49,250 bases of DNA from a bacterium (GCA_017467605.1 JAFUSQ010000020.1:1-49250), one strand, 5' to 3'. Counted from the stretch's first letter, positions 1 to 8,421 are shown. The notes: a model not told the origin generated them from the sequence alone. Numbers and translations: made by a program.

Positions 1-37
1 AAAAAGGATTAGTATTTCTTAAGTCAAGTTGAAAGAA

Positions 38-104
38 CAGAAGGATTAGACAATCTTTTCGCCAGTCAAATAGACTTGGAGGTGGTGAGTCATAATCCTT
101 CTGT
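38..104. repeat. 12-bp inverted repeat upstream of a tiny ORF
   Basis: acagaaggatta at 38-49 is matched exactly by its reverse complement taatccttctgt at 93-104. The enclosed 43 nt carry a GGAGGTGGTGAGTC stretch. The structure precedes the leader and small hydrophobic ORFs and could be part of a structured 5' untranslated region. No T-run follows, so it is not an obvious terminator. Confidence 0.5.
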
Positions 105-116
105 TGTTATTTAAAC

Positions 117-149
117 ATGGATAAATTCGATATGCAGGAGGCTATATGA
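117..149 (+). CDS. possible 10-aa leader peptide coupled to the next ORF
   Basis: ATG at 117 opens a 10-codon ORF (MDKFDMQEAI) ending in TGA at 147-149. That stop overlaps the start codon of the hydrophobic ORF (ATGA junction), and the leader contains the downstream ORF's AGGAGG. Such overlap is typical of translational coupling, as in hok/mok-type loci. No Shine-Dalgarno sequence is evident before the leader itself. Speculative. Confidence 0.25.
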   Translation: MDKFDMQEAI

Positions 150-220
150 TTGACAAAATAATAATGCTATTACTAGCATTTTCAGTAACAGTAATAGCAT
201 TAAATTTGTTCAAATTGTAG
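146..220 (+). CDS. 24-aa hydrophobic peptide, possible type I toxin-like
   Basis: The 24-residue ORF (starts MIDKIIMLLL, ends NLFKL) has an ideal AGGAGG at 136-141, four bases before the ATG. The peptide is one predicted membrane span of about 18 hydrophobic residues with one acidic residue near the start and a lysine at each end, the build of small type I toxin or regulatory membrane peptides. It is flanked by inverted repeats at 38-104 and 222-273. No family is recognised from sequence. It could be a chance ORF, but the ribosome site and hydrophobicity argue against that. Confidence 0.4.
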   Translation: MIDKIIMLLLAFSVTVIALNLFKL

Positions 221-221
221 G

Positions 222-273
222 GTGTGAAGAAAAGCTCTGAGACCATTGCTTAAACTCTCAGGGCTTCACACTG
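222..273. repeat. imperfect hairpin after the small hydrophobic ORF
   Basis: gtgtgaag and ctgaga on the left arm pair with tctcag and cttcacac on the right arm, with a small internal bulge and a loop of about 13 nt. Neither strand shows a T-run after it, so it is more likely RNA structure or a processing/pairing element than a simple intrinsic terminator. It lies between the small ORF and the 3' end of glnA. Confidence 0.4.
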
Positions 274-315
274 CACATATATTATTTACGACTTTTCAAA
301 ATTTGTCAAGCGTAA

Positions 316-1680
316 TTAATATCTTTCAAGATACTTATCAAGTTCCCATTGAGAAACGTATGTTCTGAATGAATCCCATTCTTTTTTCTTAGAAGTCATA
401 AATTCCTTAAAAATATGCTCTCCTAATGCAGCTTGAGCGACAAGAGATTTATCCATTTGTTCAAGAGCTTCCGCAAGACTTCCGGGTAGAGCATCAATTC
501 TTTGTTTTTTACGTTCCTTTGATGTTAATTTATAAATATTACTTTCAACAGGAGCCGGCGGATCAATTTTGTTTCTAATTCCGTCAAGGCAAGCCTCCAA
601 AATAGCCGCAAACGCTAAATAAGGATTACAAGCAGGATCAGGGGATCTTAATTCTACCCTTGTTGAGACCCCGCGTTTTGCAGGAACCCTTAATAAAGCA
701 CTTCTATTAGCTAATGACCAGGCTAAATATACAGGGGCTTCATACCCCGGAACAAGACGTTTGTAACTGTTCACCAGAGGATTTGTAACTGCCGTAATGC
801 TTTTTACATGCTTCAACATACCGCCAATTGCATATTTCGCTTCATCAGATAACTGGTATTCTGCTTTTTCATCATAAAATGCATTCTTACCATCTTTAAA
901 CAAAGATACGTTACAATGCATACCTGAGCCATTAATTCCGTATATTGGTTTAGGCATAAATGTTGCATGTAAATTATGTTGAGCAGCAATTGCCTTTACT
1001 GCAATTCTAAATGTTGCAACGTTATCTGCCGCAGTCAAAACATCAGCATATCTAAAATCAACTTCGTGCTGACCGTCCGCAACTTCGTGATGAGATGCCT
1101 CAATATCAAACCCCATTTCCTGTAAAGTCAAAACAATATCAGAACGAACATCTTCACCTAAATCTTCAGGGCCTACATCATAGTAACCTGCACTATCCTG
1201 AGTTTCTGTGGTAACATTTCCGTCTTTATCTTTAGAGAACAAGAAAAATTCGGCTTCAGGACCGATATTCATTGAAAAACCAAGATCCTGCGCAGCTTTC
1301 ATAACACGTTTTAAATTACATCTCGGGCAGCCTTCAAAAGGGGTTCCGTCAGCATTGTAAATATCACAAATAAATCTTGCGGAATTAACACCGTCTTTAT
1401 TTCTCCATGGAAAAATTTGAAAACTGTTGATATCCGGGTGAAAAAACATATCAGAAGTTTCAATACTTCTAAAACCTTTTATAGATGAGCCGTCAAGCAT
1501 AATTTCATTATCTAAAATTTTATCAATATGCTCTGACGGAATAGATATATTTTTAACTAACCCATTAATATCAACAAATTGTAATTTAATAAACTTGATA
1601 TTATATTCTTTTATATAATTTTTTATATCGTCTCTTGTAAAATTTCTTCCGTCTAAACGCGTGTACATAAACTCAGCCAT
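316..1680 (-). CDS. glnA: type I glutamine synthetase
   Basis: Glutamine synthetase condenses glutamate and ammonia with ATP; it is a cytosolic dodecamer and the entry point of nitrogen assimilation. The N-terminal beta-grasp carries DGSSIKGF. The catalytic domain shows the metal/ATP motifs GPEAEFFLF, GQHEVDFRYAD and NGSGMHCN, the NPLVNSYKRLVPGYEAP glutamate-flap region and the RSPDPACNPYLAF end. About 454 residues with an NIYKLTSKERKK segment fit the GSI-alpha subtype, which lacks the adenylylated tyrosine context of GSI-beta (family knowledge). I chose the ATG at 1680 because GAGG sits six bases before it; an in-frame ATG at 1692 has only a weak site. Monocistronic as far as can be seen. 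No nitrogen regulator is adjacent. Confidence 0.97.
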   Translation of the reverse strand: MAEFMYTRLDGRNFTRDDIKNYIKEYNIKFIKLQFVDINGLVKNISIPSEHIDKILDNEIMLDGSSIKGFRSIETSDMFFHPDINSFQIFPWRNKDGVNSARFICDIYNADGTPFEGCPRCNLKRVMKAAQDLGFSMNIGPEAEFFLFSKDKDGNVTTETQDSAGYYDVGPEDLGEDVRSDIVLTLQEMGFDIEASHHEVADGQHEVDFRYADVLTAADNVATFRIAVKAIAAQHNLHATFMPKPIYGINGSGMHCNVSLFKDGKNAFYDEKAEYQLSDEAKYAIGGMLKHVKSITAVTNPLVNSYKRLVPGYEAPVYLAWSLANRSALLRVPAKRGVSTRVELRSPDPACNPYLAFAAILEACLDGIRNKIDPPAPVESNIYKLTSKERKKQRIDALPGSLAEALEQMDKSLVAQAALGEHIFKEFMTSKKKEWDSFRTYVSQWELDKYLERY

Positions 1681-1800
1681 ACTTAACCTCATCTCTTTTC
1701 TAATAAATACATACCCTTAAAAAGTTTACCTTACAAGTGTATAGATAATTTTCTAAAAGGTCAAGATATTACACGTTAAGATTATATAAAGAATAAAATT

Positions 1801-2157
1801 TTACTTAATTTCGGATATCTTGTTATCCTCATCAACTATAACAATAGTAGGTTTAAAATCCTTGATTTCAGCTTCTTCAAACTGTCCGTATGTAACAATA
1901 ATGACTTTATCTCCGGGTTGAACTTTTCTTGCAGCTGCACCATTCAGACAAATTTGACCGGAGTCAGCTTTCCCTTTTATAACATAGGTTTGAAATCTTT
2001 CGCCATTATTAACATCTAAAATTTCAACTTTTTGCCACTCTCTGATATTTGAAGCTTTTAATAATGTTTCATCAATAGTAATAGAGCCGACATAATTCAA
2101 ATTAGCATCGGTAACAGTAGCCCTGTGTATTTTTGAATGTAAAAATTCCAATAACAT
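1801..2157 (-). CDS. panD: aspartate 1-decarboxylase (pyruvoyl enzyme)
   Basis: PanD makes beta-alanine from aspartate for pantothenate and CoA synthesis. The 118-residue proenzyme carries the self-cleavage site Gly24-Ser25 in YVGSIT (Ser25 becomes the pyruvoyl group), with Lys9, Arg54 and Tyr58 at the positions known for the E. coli enzyme, and the NGAAA loop at about 72-76. Length matches the family (about 115-130). It lies between glnA and an XRE regulator, all on the minus strand but separated by gaps of 56-120 bp. No panB or panC is in the window. Confidence 0.96.
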   Translation of the reverse strand: MLLEFLHSKIHRATVTDANLNYVGSITIDETLLKASNIREWQKVEILDVNNGERFQTYVIKGKADSGQICLNGAAARKVQPGDKVIIVTYGQFEEAEIKDFKPTIVIVDEDNKISEIK

Positions 2158-2213
2158 AAATTTTCCTCTGAGAAAATTATATTACAAACATGCACAAAAT
2201 AATTAAATATAAT

Positions 2214-2540
2214 CTAAATTGTTGTAATAGCCCTAACTACTTTATAAATTTCTTCTATTTTATCCCTATCATCTCTAACATTATTTATCATAGAATGCAA
2301 TTCCTCAACAAGAATTTTCGTAGTTTGCAAATGTTCTGCATTAAATAACTCAGAAATATTTACCCCAAGACATTCAAGAATTTTTTCCATTGTTTGAGCA
2401 GTCATAAAATTTTCCCCAATTTCAATTCCGCCAAGAGTACGGGTCGAAATATTTGCCATTTCAGCAAGCTGCTCTTGAGTTATACCCTTTTTCTGTCTCA
2501 AACGTTTTATCTTTGCGCCCAATTCTTTTTTCAGGTTCAT
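2214..2540 (-). CDS. XRE-family helix-turn-helix regulator
   Basis: A Cro/C1-type HTH fills the first half: IKRLRQKKGITQEQLAEMA, then NISTRTLGGIEIGENF and a hydrophobic third helix pair ending in LGVNISELF. The C-terminal 40 residues are charged and probably helical (dimerisation or sensor tail). I take the ATG at 2540 (MNLKKELG); the longer ORF begins with TTG at 2564 and has no better ribosome site. Neither start has a clear Shine-Dalgarno sequence, so a leaderless mRNA is possible. The target is unknown; an inverted ATATCGGAT/ATCCGA pair lies upstream (2601-2697). Confidence 0.8.
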   Translation of the reverse strand: MNLKKELGAKIKRLRQKKGITQEQLAEMANISTRTLGGIEIGENFMTAQTMEKILECLGVNISELFNAEHLQTTKILVEELHSMINNVRDDRDKIEEIYKVVRAITTI

Positions 2541-2600
2541 ATTAACATAGTACACGTATTTCAAGAAAATAAAATGAGAACAAATTATTGTTTTTTATTT

Positions 2601-2697
2601 ATATCGGATATTTACTTGCATAAAATATTAAGAAATGTAAACCTTGTATGTGGCTTAATTACTGCATTTTAAGAATTTATGTAATTTAATATCCGAT
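2601..2697. promoter_or_regulatory. inverted tcggatatt / aatatccga pair
   Basis: tcggatatt at 2604-2612 is matched by its exact reverse complement aatatccga at 2689-2697. The pair lies in the divergent intergenic region between the XRE regulator and the plus-strand gene at 2784, which suggests operator half-sites for looping or for two-way control. Inference only. Confidence 0.3.
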
Positions 2698-2783
2698 TTT
2701 TTGTCAATTTTATAAAAGGCAAAAACTTTATAAAAGAGTAAGGGAAATATAAAAGTCATAGAGAAAAAGAAAGGGGAAACATT

Positions 2784-3224
2784 ATGGCAGACTATTCAAC
2801 AATGGCAGTATCACCGGTTATCGGAGCAGTTGTAGCAAACGACAAAGGGGATTTTTCAAACAGAGTAAAATGTGCAGGGGAACAAGCTTGGAATAATTTA
2901 AAACACAACGGTGCAAATACCGCATTGATTTTAGGCGGCGCAGTAGCAACCAAAAAGATTTTACAATCACCGACAGCAACCGCTAAGACAGTTAAATTAT
3001 TTGATAAAGGCGCAAAATTTGTAACAAAATTCGCACCTAAATTATCTGAAAAATTACTAAAAATGCCTGGTAAATTCAAGGTTATAGGTCTAATAGCCGC
3101 ACCAATCGCAGCAGCAGTAACTTATATCACAAGTAAGGCTTTATATAAAATGGGACAAATAGATCAAAAATACACAGATAAAGCAAAAATCGAAGAAGCA
3201 ACCAATAAAACCCTATTAGCATAA
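2784..3224 (+). CDS. small membrane-associated protein, unknown function
   Basis: 146 residues, family not recognised. The N-terminal 45 residues are soluble. Two hydrophobic, Ala/Gly-rich stretches follow (ANTALILGGAVA at about 44-55 and VIGLIAAPIAAAVTYI at about 100-115), separated by a basic amphipathic segment with repeated FDKGAKFVTKFAPKLSEKL-like helices. There is no signal peptide. A good AAGGGG site lies seven bases before the ATG, and a strong terminator follows within 10 bp, so this looks like an independently transcribed gene. Its style resembles lineage-specific Gastranaerophilales proteins. Confidence 0.75.
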   Translation: MADYSTMAVSPVIGAVVANDKGDFSNRVKCAGEQAWNNLKHNGANTALILGGAVATKKILQSPTATAKTVKLFDKGAKFVTKFAPKLSEKLLKMPGKFKVIGLIAAPIAAAVTYITSKALYKMGQIDQKYTDKAKIEEATNKTLLA

Positions 3225-3232
3225 AAACAAAG

Positions 3233-3290
3233 AAACTTCGGATTAGAAATTCTTAAACAAATTCAGAATGACATAATCCGAAGTTTTTTA
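3233..3290. terminator. bidirectional terminator between the 2784 gene and proS
   Basis: A perfect 13-bp stem: aaacttcggatta at 3233-3245 pairs with taatccgaagttt at 3274-3286, with a T-rich tail on the plus strand and a T-rich tail on the minus strand (from aaaaacaaag). It sits between two convergent genes and can serve both. Confidence 0.85.
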
Positions 3291-3293
3291 TTT

Positions 3294-5027
3294 TTATATA
3301 TTTTTCACCGCATCAATAACCATTTTAATAGCTTCATCAGGTTTTACGACTTGTTTTTCACCTGTCGAGCGGGTAACAAATTCTACATTACCATCAGTAA
3401 TTGTTTTACCGACAGTAATTCTGTATGGAAAACCTATCAAATCGGCATCTTTAAATTTTACACCGGGTCTTTCGTCTCTATCATCAATTACTGCTTCTAC
3501 TCCGTTAGAGAGTAATTCTTCATAAATTTCATTTGCAACTGACATTTGTTGTTCATCTTTTACACTGACAGGAACAACTATAACGTGGTAAGGTGCAATA
3601 GATAAAGGCCATTTAATTCCCCATTCATCATGATGTGCTTCAACCGCAGCTGCTGCGGTTCTTGTTATCCCAATGCCATAGCAGCCCATAATATAAGGTT
3701 TTGCTTTACCGTCTGCGTCAAGATAAACCGCATTCATTGGTTTAGAATATTTTGTGCCGAGTTGGAATATATTTCCGACTTCAATTCCTCGGGTAACTTT
3801 TAAAGGTTTACCGCATTGAGGACAAAATTCACCCGCTTCAACAAGTCTTATATCAGCATAATTAATTTCATCAATACCCAAATCTTCAAGATTTGCACCA
3901 ACCTGGTGAACATCATTTTTATTAATCCCGACAACAAAATTTTTCATTTCTTTAACGGTATTATCTGTAATAATTTTGATATTTTTCATACCTTTTGGAC
4001 CGATAAATCCCGGAATAGCATTAAAACCTTGATTATCCATCAACTCTTGAATTTCAGCAGTTGAGGCAATTCTAATATCAATACCGCCTGCGGCATTTAA
4101 TAATTTAGTTTCTTCAGCCTGTTTATCAGCCCTAATTAATGCCATAACAGGTTCTTTATCAATTATATAAATAAGTGATTTTAAAATTAAGCTTGAAGGT
4201 ATTTTTAAAAATTCGGACAATTCCTCAATAGAGTGACAATTTGGGGTGTCAACGATTTCATTTTTTGTAAAATAACTGCTTCCGTCAACGATAGCTTCAG
4301 GCAAATTTGAAACTGCATGGTTTGAATTTGCTGCATAATCACATTCTTCACAATAAAACACATCATTTTCACCGGCATCAGTATCAGTTATTACCATAAA
4401 TTCGTGAGAAACGTTCCCCCCTATTGCACCCGAATCAGATTGAACCGCTTTTGTTGCAAGACCGCATCTGTTAAAAATATTTGTATAAGCTTGCCACATA
4501 TTTTTGTATTCTTTATCAAGATCCTCTTGAGATGCTGCAAAAGAATACGCATCTTTCATTATAAATTCTCTGCCTCTTAATAGTCCGAAACGCGGTCTGC
4601 GTTCATCTCTGAACTTGGATTGAATTTGATATAAATTAACGGGTAATTGTTTGTATGATTTCAAACCGTCACGAGCAATTGCAGTTATAATTTCTTCGTG
4701 AGTAGGACCAAGACACATTTCTCTGCCATGTCTGTCTTTTAATCGCATAAGTTCTCCACCATACGCTCCCCATCTTCCGGATTCTTCCCAAAGTTCTTTT
4801 GGTTGGACAAACGGCATTAAAAGCTCTTGAGCTCCTGCCTTATCCATTTCTTCTCTTACAATATTTTCAACCTTTTTCAAAACTCTCCACATTAAAGGCA
4901 AATAATTGTAAACACCTGATGTAAGTTTTTTAATATAACCTGCTCTTGCAAGCATTTTATGCGAAATAACCTCAGCATCAGCCGGAAATTCTCTCTGAGT
5001 TTGAACAAATAATTTTGACATTTTCAT
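3294..5027 (-). CDS. proS: prolyl-tRNA synthetase, bacterial type with editing domain
   Basis: Charges tRNA-Pro. 577 residues, the size of the bacterial form. Class II motifs: motif 2 RDERRPRFGLLRGREF at about 139-154 and motif 3 YGIGITRTAAAA at about 450-461. Between them (about 230-390) is the INS/YbaK-like editing insertion that removes mischarged Ala, and the C-terminus is an anticodon-binding domain (APYHVIVVPVS onward). AAGGAAT lies eight bases before the first ATG. A Cys pair, CPQC, lies at about 407-410 near the end of the insertion. Isolated gene between a terminator and a repeat-bearing intergenic region. Confidence 0.97.
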   Translation of the reverse strand: MKMSKLFVQTQREFPADAEVISHKMLARAGYIKKLTSGVYNYLPLMWRVLKKVENIVREEMDKAGAQELLMPFVQPKELWEESGRWGAYGGELMRLKDRHGREMCLGPTHEEIITAIARDGLKSYKQLPVNLYQIQSKFRDERRPRFGLLRGREFIMKDAYSFAASQEDLDKEYKNMWQAYTNIFNRCGLATKAVQSDSGAIGGNVSHEFMVITDTDAGENDVFYCEECDYAANSNHAVSNLPEAIVDGSSYFTKNEIVDTPNCHSIEELSEFLKIPSSLILKSLIYIIDKEPVMALIRADKQAEETKLLNAAGGIDIRIASTAEIQELMDNQGFNAIPGFIGPKGMKNIKIITDNTVKEMKNFVVGINKNDVHQVGANLEDLGIDEINYADIRLVEAGEFCPQCGKPLKVTRGIEVGNIFQLGTKYSKPMNAVYLDADGKAKPYIMGCYGIGITRTAAAAVEAHHDEWGIKWPLSIAPYHVIVVPVSVKDEQQMSVANEIYEELLSNGVEAVIDDRDERPGVKFKDADLIGFPYRITVGKTITDGNVEFVTRSTGEKQVVKPDEAIKMVIDAVKNI

Positions 5028-5141
5028 AGTATTAATTCCTTATATAAATATTTTATGATTATATCTTACCATAAACATTTTATATAAATTACGAGAAATA
5101 TATAGCACTTACCACAAAACACAGGTAAGCTTCAACTATAT

Positions 5142-5276
5142 TGTCATTCTGAACTTTACAAGTTCGAACAGGCGCAACGAAGTGAGCCTTGTGAGACTGT
5201 ATGCATGGGAGCGAAGCGAGTCGTAGTTTCAGAATCTATTTAATTAATAGACCCTGAAATAAATTCAGGGTGACAG
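5142..5276. repeat. dispersed palindromic repeat in the proS / TPR-gene gap
   Basis: The 294-bp gap between proS and the TPR gene holds no gene that I see. It begins with tgtcattctgaac, has GC-richer text with gcgaagcgag, and ends in the hairpin ccctgaa-ataaa-ttcaggg followed by tgacag. The same hairpin recurs near 18665, and 'gtcatt(c/g)...' openings recur at 16984, 17440-17800 and 18617-18900, so this is one copy of a genome-wide repeat family. Confidence 0.7.
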
Positions 5277-5321
5277 TTTCAGTCATTTTTAGCGGTAACT
5301 TCTATATAATTACCTAAATTA

Positions 5322-6251
5322 CTATGACTGTTTAACCTTATTTAATTCATCTTTGACTTTTTGCACAGGCAGAGAAAGTGTTTGATAATTTTTAATTGAA
5401 CGATTTAGAAAATTAATGTAATTTTCTTTGTCACTAAGATTCCTATAAATAATTGCCCCGAGATAATCAAGATTACCTGTTTCTTCACAATTTTCAAGAG
5501 CTTGTTTTATAACGCTTTCCGCATTCTGATAGTCATTTTGCTTTATATAAATTTTTATAAGAATTTTATACGCTTCAACATCATGAGGATTCATTTCAAT
5601 TGTTTTATGCAAATTTACTGATGCAAGCTCCAAATTATTTTCTTCGTTATAAATTACGGCTAAATTAAAATATGCCCAACTGTAATCAGGAGATATAGAT
5701 AAAACTTTTTTAAATTTTTCTTTTGCAGACTCTAAATCACCAAATTCTTTAAAAATATTCCCAATATAAAAATGAGCATATAAATCCTCATCATTTATAT
5801 CAATAGTTTTTTGGAAAGCTTCCATAGCTTTATCATAAGATTTTTGTTTAAAATAAACCAGCCCCAAATTAAAATAAGAATTTGAATCCTCGGAATCTTC
5901 CTCTAAAACCTTCTTGAAACATTCAATTGCTTTATCAAACTTTCTCAATTCGGTATAAACCAAACCAAGATTGTAAATAGAATCGTAAGACTCAGGTTCC
6001 AGTTCAATTGCGTGCAAATAAGCTTCTTCAGCTTTTTCAAAATTTTTCATTTTTTCATAAACTATACCAAGATTATAAAATATTCCCTCGTCATAGCTGA
6101 AATTCTTAGAAAGATAAAGAAGATTTTGCAAAGCTTCTTCATTAAATCCGCAATCCATAAGAAGAACCGCAAGCTGCCTTCTTGTATGAAAATCTTGCGG
6201 ATCATCTTTTATTAATCTTTGTAATTCTTCAATTCTATCAAGTTTTGACAT
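5322..6251 (-). CDS. tetratricopeptide-repeat protein
   Basis: 309 residues made almost entirely of about eight 34-residue TPRs: for example FYNLGIVYEKMKNFEKAEEAY, IYNLGLVYTELRKFDKAIECF, YFNLGLVYFKQKSYDKAMEAF and AYFNLAVIYNEENNLELASV, each with the expected G/A and Y/F positions. There is no signal peptide, so it is cytosolic or a peripheral scaffold. The start codon is 12 bp after the stop of the exported protein at 6264, so the two are probably co-transcribed and may share a partner. Function cannot be read from the repeats. Confidence 0.88.
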   Translation of the reverse strand: MSKLDRIEELQRLIKDDPQDFHTRRQLAVLLMDCGFNEEALQNLLYLSKNFSYDEGIFYNLGIVYEKMKNFEKAEEAYLHAIELEPESYDSIYNLGLVYTELRKFDKAIECFKKVLEEDSEDSNSYFNLGLVYFKQKSYDKAMEAFQKTIDINDEDLYAHFYIGNIFKEFGDLESAKEKFKKVLSISPDYSWAYFNLAVIYNEENNLELASVNLHKTIEMNPHDVEAYKILIKIYIKQNDYQNAESVIKQALENCEETGNLDYLGAIIYRNLSDKENYINFLNRSIKNYQTLSLPVQKVKDELNKVKQS

Positions 6252-6263
6252 AATAGCTAAAAA

Positions 6264-6941
6264 TTAAATAACAGGGACATCAATAGGATCAACAAGTATT
6301 ACTCGAATAACTTCGTCCTTAGAAATGTTTACATGTTCACCTTTTTTAATCAAATCAGCAATTGAACCGTAAACAAAATATCCCGCAGTTCCCAAAGCAC
6401 CGCCAAATGCACTGACAGGAACCAATACATATTTCCAACCTGTATCATTAGTAACATCTTCTGCCCATTCTATAGAATTAGTAGTAATGTGACCGGATTT
6501 GGTACAAGTTTTTTTCCAAGCATCATAATAACCGCGAGTGGTAGTTATCCCGCCATCATATGTCATATCTGTACGTCCTGTTACACTCAATGATAACGGT
6601 AATTGTCTGCCGTTAGGAGTAACAACATGATCAAAATTTAAATATAAAATTGCACCTTTTGAAAGCCGCTTTGGTAAAGCAATTCCTTTTATATCTCCTC
6701 TAATAATTGAACCGGAGGGTAAAATTACATCATCATCAGCAGTTTGATCAGTTAATAACATAGCTGAAAAAGCACTTCCTTCAGAATTTATTGCTGTACT
6801 TATAGGATTTAGCATTTTCAATTCCAACGTGGTTCCTGCCGGAATTCTTTTTGTTTTGGCTTTAGCGTTAAACGGTGCAGCCATAGAAGTTTGAGTGCAT
6901 ATAAACAATACAAGTATAATACCTAATAATTTCTTAAACAT
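6264..6941 (-). CDS. exported protein of unknown function
   Basis: 225 residues with a clear signal peptide (MFKKLLGIILVLFICTQTSM then AAP). The mature part starts IPAGTTLELKMLNPISTAINSEG and continues with LPSGSIIRGDI, a beta-rich pattern similar to periplasmic proteins with a TrbI/VirB10-like barrel or antirestriction-like SAF fold; I regard this similarity as weak. A Gly-rich hydrophobic segment (VSAFGGALGTAGYFVYGSIA) near the C-terminus could be a second membrane contact. AGAGGG lies nine bases before the ATG. First gene of a two-gene unit with the TPR protein, which suggests an envelope role. Confidence 0.7.
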   Translation of the reverse strand: MFKKLLGIILVLFICTQTSMAAPFNAKAKTKRIPAGTTLELKMLNPISTAINSEGSAFSAMLLTDQTADDDVILPSGSIIRGDIKGIALPKRLSKGAILYLNFDHVVTPNGRQLPLSLSVTGRTDMTYDGGITTTRGYYDAWKKTCTKSGHITTNSIEWAEDVTNDTGWKYVLVPVSAFGGALGTAGYFVYGSIADLIKKGEHVNISKDEVIRVILVDPIDVPVI

Positions 6942-7050
6942 AATTCTATCCCTCTTTCATTTGAGATTATATTAGCACATAAATTCTATTTTGTTAAGTA
7001 TTAATATAGCCCGGTTATACAATTTAAGTTTGTGTACATTATTTGTTAAA

Positions 7051-7119
7051 TATAATTAATCTTTTTCATACTTCCAGCTATTCTTAATTCCAACAGACCT
7101 CATTTGAGGTCTTTTTTTT
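7051..7119 (+). ncRNA. possible short RNA or orphan transcript ending in a terminator
   Basis: TATAAT at 7051-7056 (weak -35) is followed about 40 bp later by an intrinsic terminator on the plus strand, although every upstream neighbour back to 3294 is on the minus strand. A transcript of about 55-60 nt would result. The -10 could also be chance in AT-rich DNA. Confidence 0.25.
7095..7119 (+). terminator. intrinsic terminator without an upstream plus-strand gene
   Basis: agacctc (7095-7101), loop attt, gaggtct (7106-7112), then seven T. Textbook intrinsic terminator on the plus strand. It isolates the MTAP promoter at 7139 from upstream transcription or ends a short RNA. Confidence 0.8.
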
Positions 7120-7138
7120 ATGAAGTTTTATTTATGGT

Positions 7139-7167
7139 TTGAAAATTGTTTTTTATTATTGTAGAAT
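7139..7167 (+). promoter_or_regulatory. sigma70-type promoter for the MTAP gene
   Basis: TTGAAA at 7139-7144 and TAGAAT at 7162-7167 with a 17-bp spacer, about 60 bp before the MTAP start codon. Probably also drives the two YggT-like genes and trkA/trkH, which follow with tight spacing. Confidence 0.7.
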
Positions 7168-7227
7168 TCATTTATTAAGTAATGGGTTGTTACCCGGTAT
7201 AGTACAGACAAAAGGTTGGAGAAAATT

Positions 7228-8028
7228 ATGGAAATAAAAAATATAGCAGACATAGGTGTATTTGGCGGGTCAGGATTTTACAGTTTTCTTGAAAATATAG
7301 AAGAAATAAAAATTGATACTCCATACGGAGCAACAAGTGATAGTGTATTTGTCGGGAAAATCGGCAATCATAAGGTAGCCTTTATGCCCCGTCATGGCAG
7401 GAACCACTCAATTCCTCCGCATCTTGTAAATTTTAGAGCAAATGTTTGGGCTATGAAACATTTAGGCTGCAAAAGAGTTATATCTCCATGCGCTGCAGGA
7501 AGCTTGCAAAAAGAAGTTAAACCCGGGGATTTCGTAATTTGCGATCAATTCATAGATTGGACAGATGGAAGAAAAACGACATTTTTTGAAGGACCTGTTG
7601 TTCAACACCCGTCTCCGGCTGATCCATATTGCCCTGAATTAAGAGACTTAGCAATAAAAACAGGGAAATACTTGGGCATAACAATTCATGAAACAGGAAC
7701 AGTTGTGGTAATAAACGGTCCAAGATTTTCAACCAAAGCGGAATCCGCATTTTTTACAAGACAAGGCTGGCAGGTAATCAACATGACTGCTTATCCTGAA
7801 GCATACCTCGTAAAAGAATTAAATATGTGTCCTTTAAATATTTCATTAATTACGGATTATGACGCAGGACTTGTCGGGGACGTACCTCCTGTTTCTCATG
7901 AAGCGGTAATGGAAGTATTTAACAATAATGTTGCAAATCTAAAATCACTATTGTTCACAATGATAGAAAATATCCCGCAAGAGAATGACCATTGTGAGTG
8001 TAGAAACTCTAACAAATTAGATTTATAA
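7228..8028 (+). CDS. mtnP: S-methyl-5'-thioadenosine phosphorylase / purine phosphorylase
   Basis: Cleaves methylthioadenosine with phosphate in methionine salvage; some members accept inosine or guanosine. 266 residues from the ATG at 7228, which has GGAG six bases upstream (the frame is open to a TTG at 7216). Family motifs: GVFGGSGFY at the N-terminus, MPRHGRNHSIPPHLVNFRANVWA (phosphate and base binding), INGPRFSTKAES, NMTAYPEAYLVKELN and ITDYDAGL. The NMTxxPE and TDYD motifs fit the MTAP branch. Substrate choice between MTA and purine nucleosides cannot be fixed by eye. Agmatinase and polyamine chemistry downstream would generate MTA, consistent with this role. Confidence 0.9.
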   Translation: MEIKNIADIGVFGGSGFYSFLENIEEIKIDTPYGATSDSVFVGKIGNHKVAFMPRHGRNHSIPPHLVNFRANVWAMKHLGCKRVISPCAAGSLQKEVKPGDFVICDQFIDWTDGRKTTFFEGPVVQHPSPADPYCPELRDLAIKTGKYLGITIHETGTVVVINGPRFSTKAESAFFTRQGWQVINMTAYPEAYLVKELNMCPLNISLITDYDAGLVGDVPPVSHEAVMEVFNNNVANLKSLLFTMIENIPQENDHCECRNSNKLDL

Positions 8029-8040
8029 TAAGAGGCCGAT

Positions 8041-8421
8041 ATGAAAAATTTTATTATATTTCTTGACAGGTTAGTAAATTTATATTTGTACTTCATTATA
8101 GGAGCTTGTATTTTATCTTGGATTCCAAATATAAATCCTAATTTCCCTATGTTTCATTACATATTTAAGGCTGCAGGATTTTATATAATACCGCCTGTTA
8201 TGGGAATGTCATTTTCTCCAGCTTTGGTAATGCTCATAGCAGCTCTGATTTCAATGAGTTTGAGAAAACTGTATAATAAGCTCTATCCTCCGGTTGAAAA
8301 GAAAATAATTATTCTCACTCCGGAAGAATTTATGGAAAAAATAAATAAACAAAAAAATCAAATTGAAACAAATAAAGAAATTCAAAATGAAAATGAGGTA
8401 GATAAAAACAATGGCAATTAA
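8041..8421 (+). CDS. YggT-like membrane protein, divergent
   Basis: 126 residues. Two membrane spans (about 10-30 and 57-77) flank the segment FHYIFKAAGFYIIPPVMGMSFSPALVMLI, which aligns with the FRKIIPPLGxIDxSPIV core of the YggT/Ycf19 family but with the polar residues changed. A charged, Gln/Asn/Lys-rich tail follows (about 85-126). AGAGG is five bases before the ATG, and the last 11 bases overlap the next gene, a canonical YggT, so the pair looks like an old tandem duplication. YggT proteins are linked to cell division, envelope or osmotic homeostasis in other bacteria; role here unknown. Confidence 0.7.
   Translation: MKNFIIFLDRLVNLYLYFIIGACILSWIPNINPNFPMFHYIFKAAGFYIIPPVMGMSFSPALVMLIAALISMSLRKLYNKLYPPVEKKIIILTPEEFMEKINKQKNQIETNKEIQNENEVDKNNGN

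Noticed and set aside
222..273. Hairpin as the glnA terminator
   Set aside because: Neither strand has a T-run after the stem, so I describe it only as RNA structure.
2394..2672. 92-residue ORF opposite the XRE gene
   Set aside because: Antisense shadow of the regulator plus its AT-rich promoter region.
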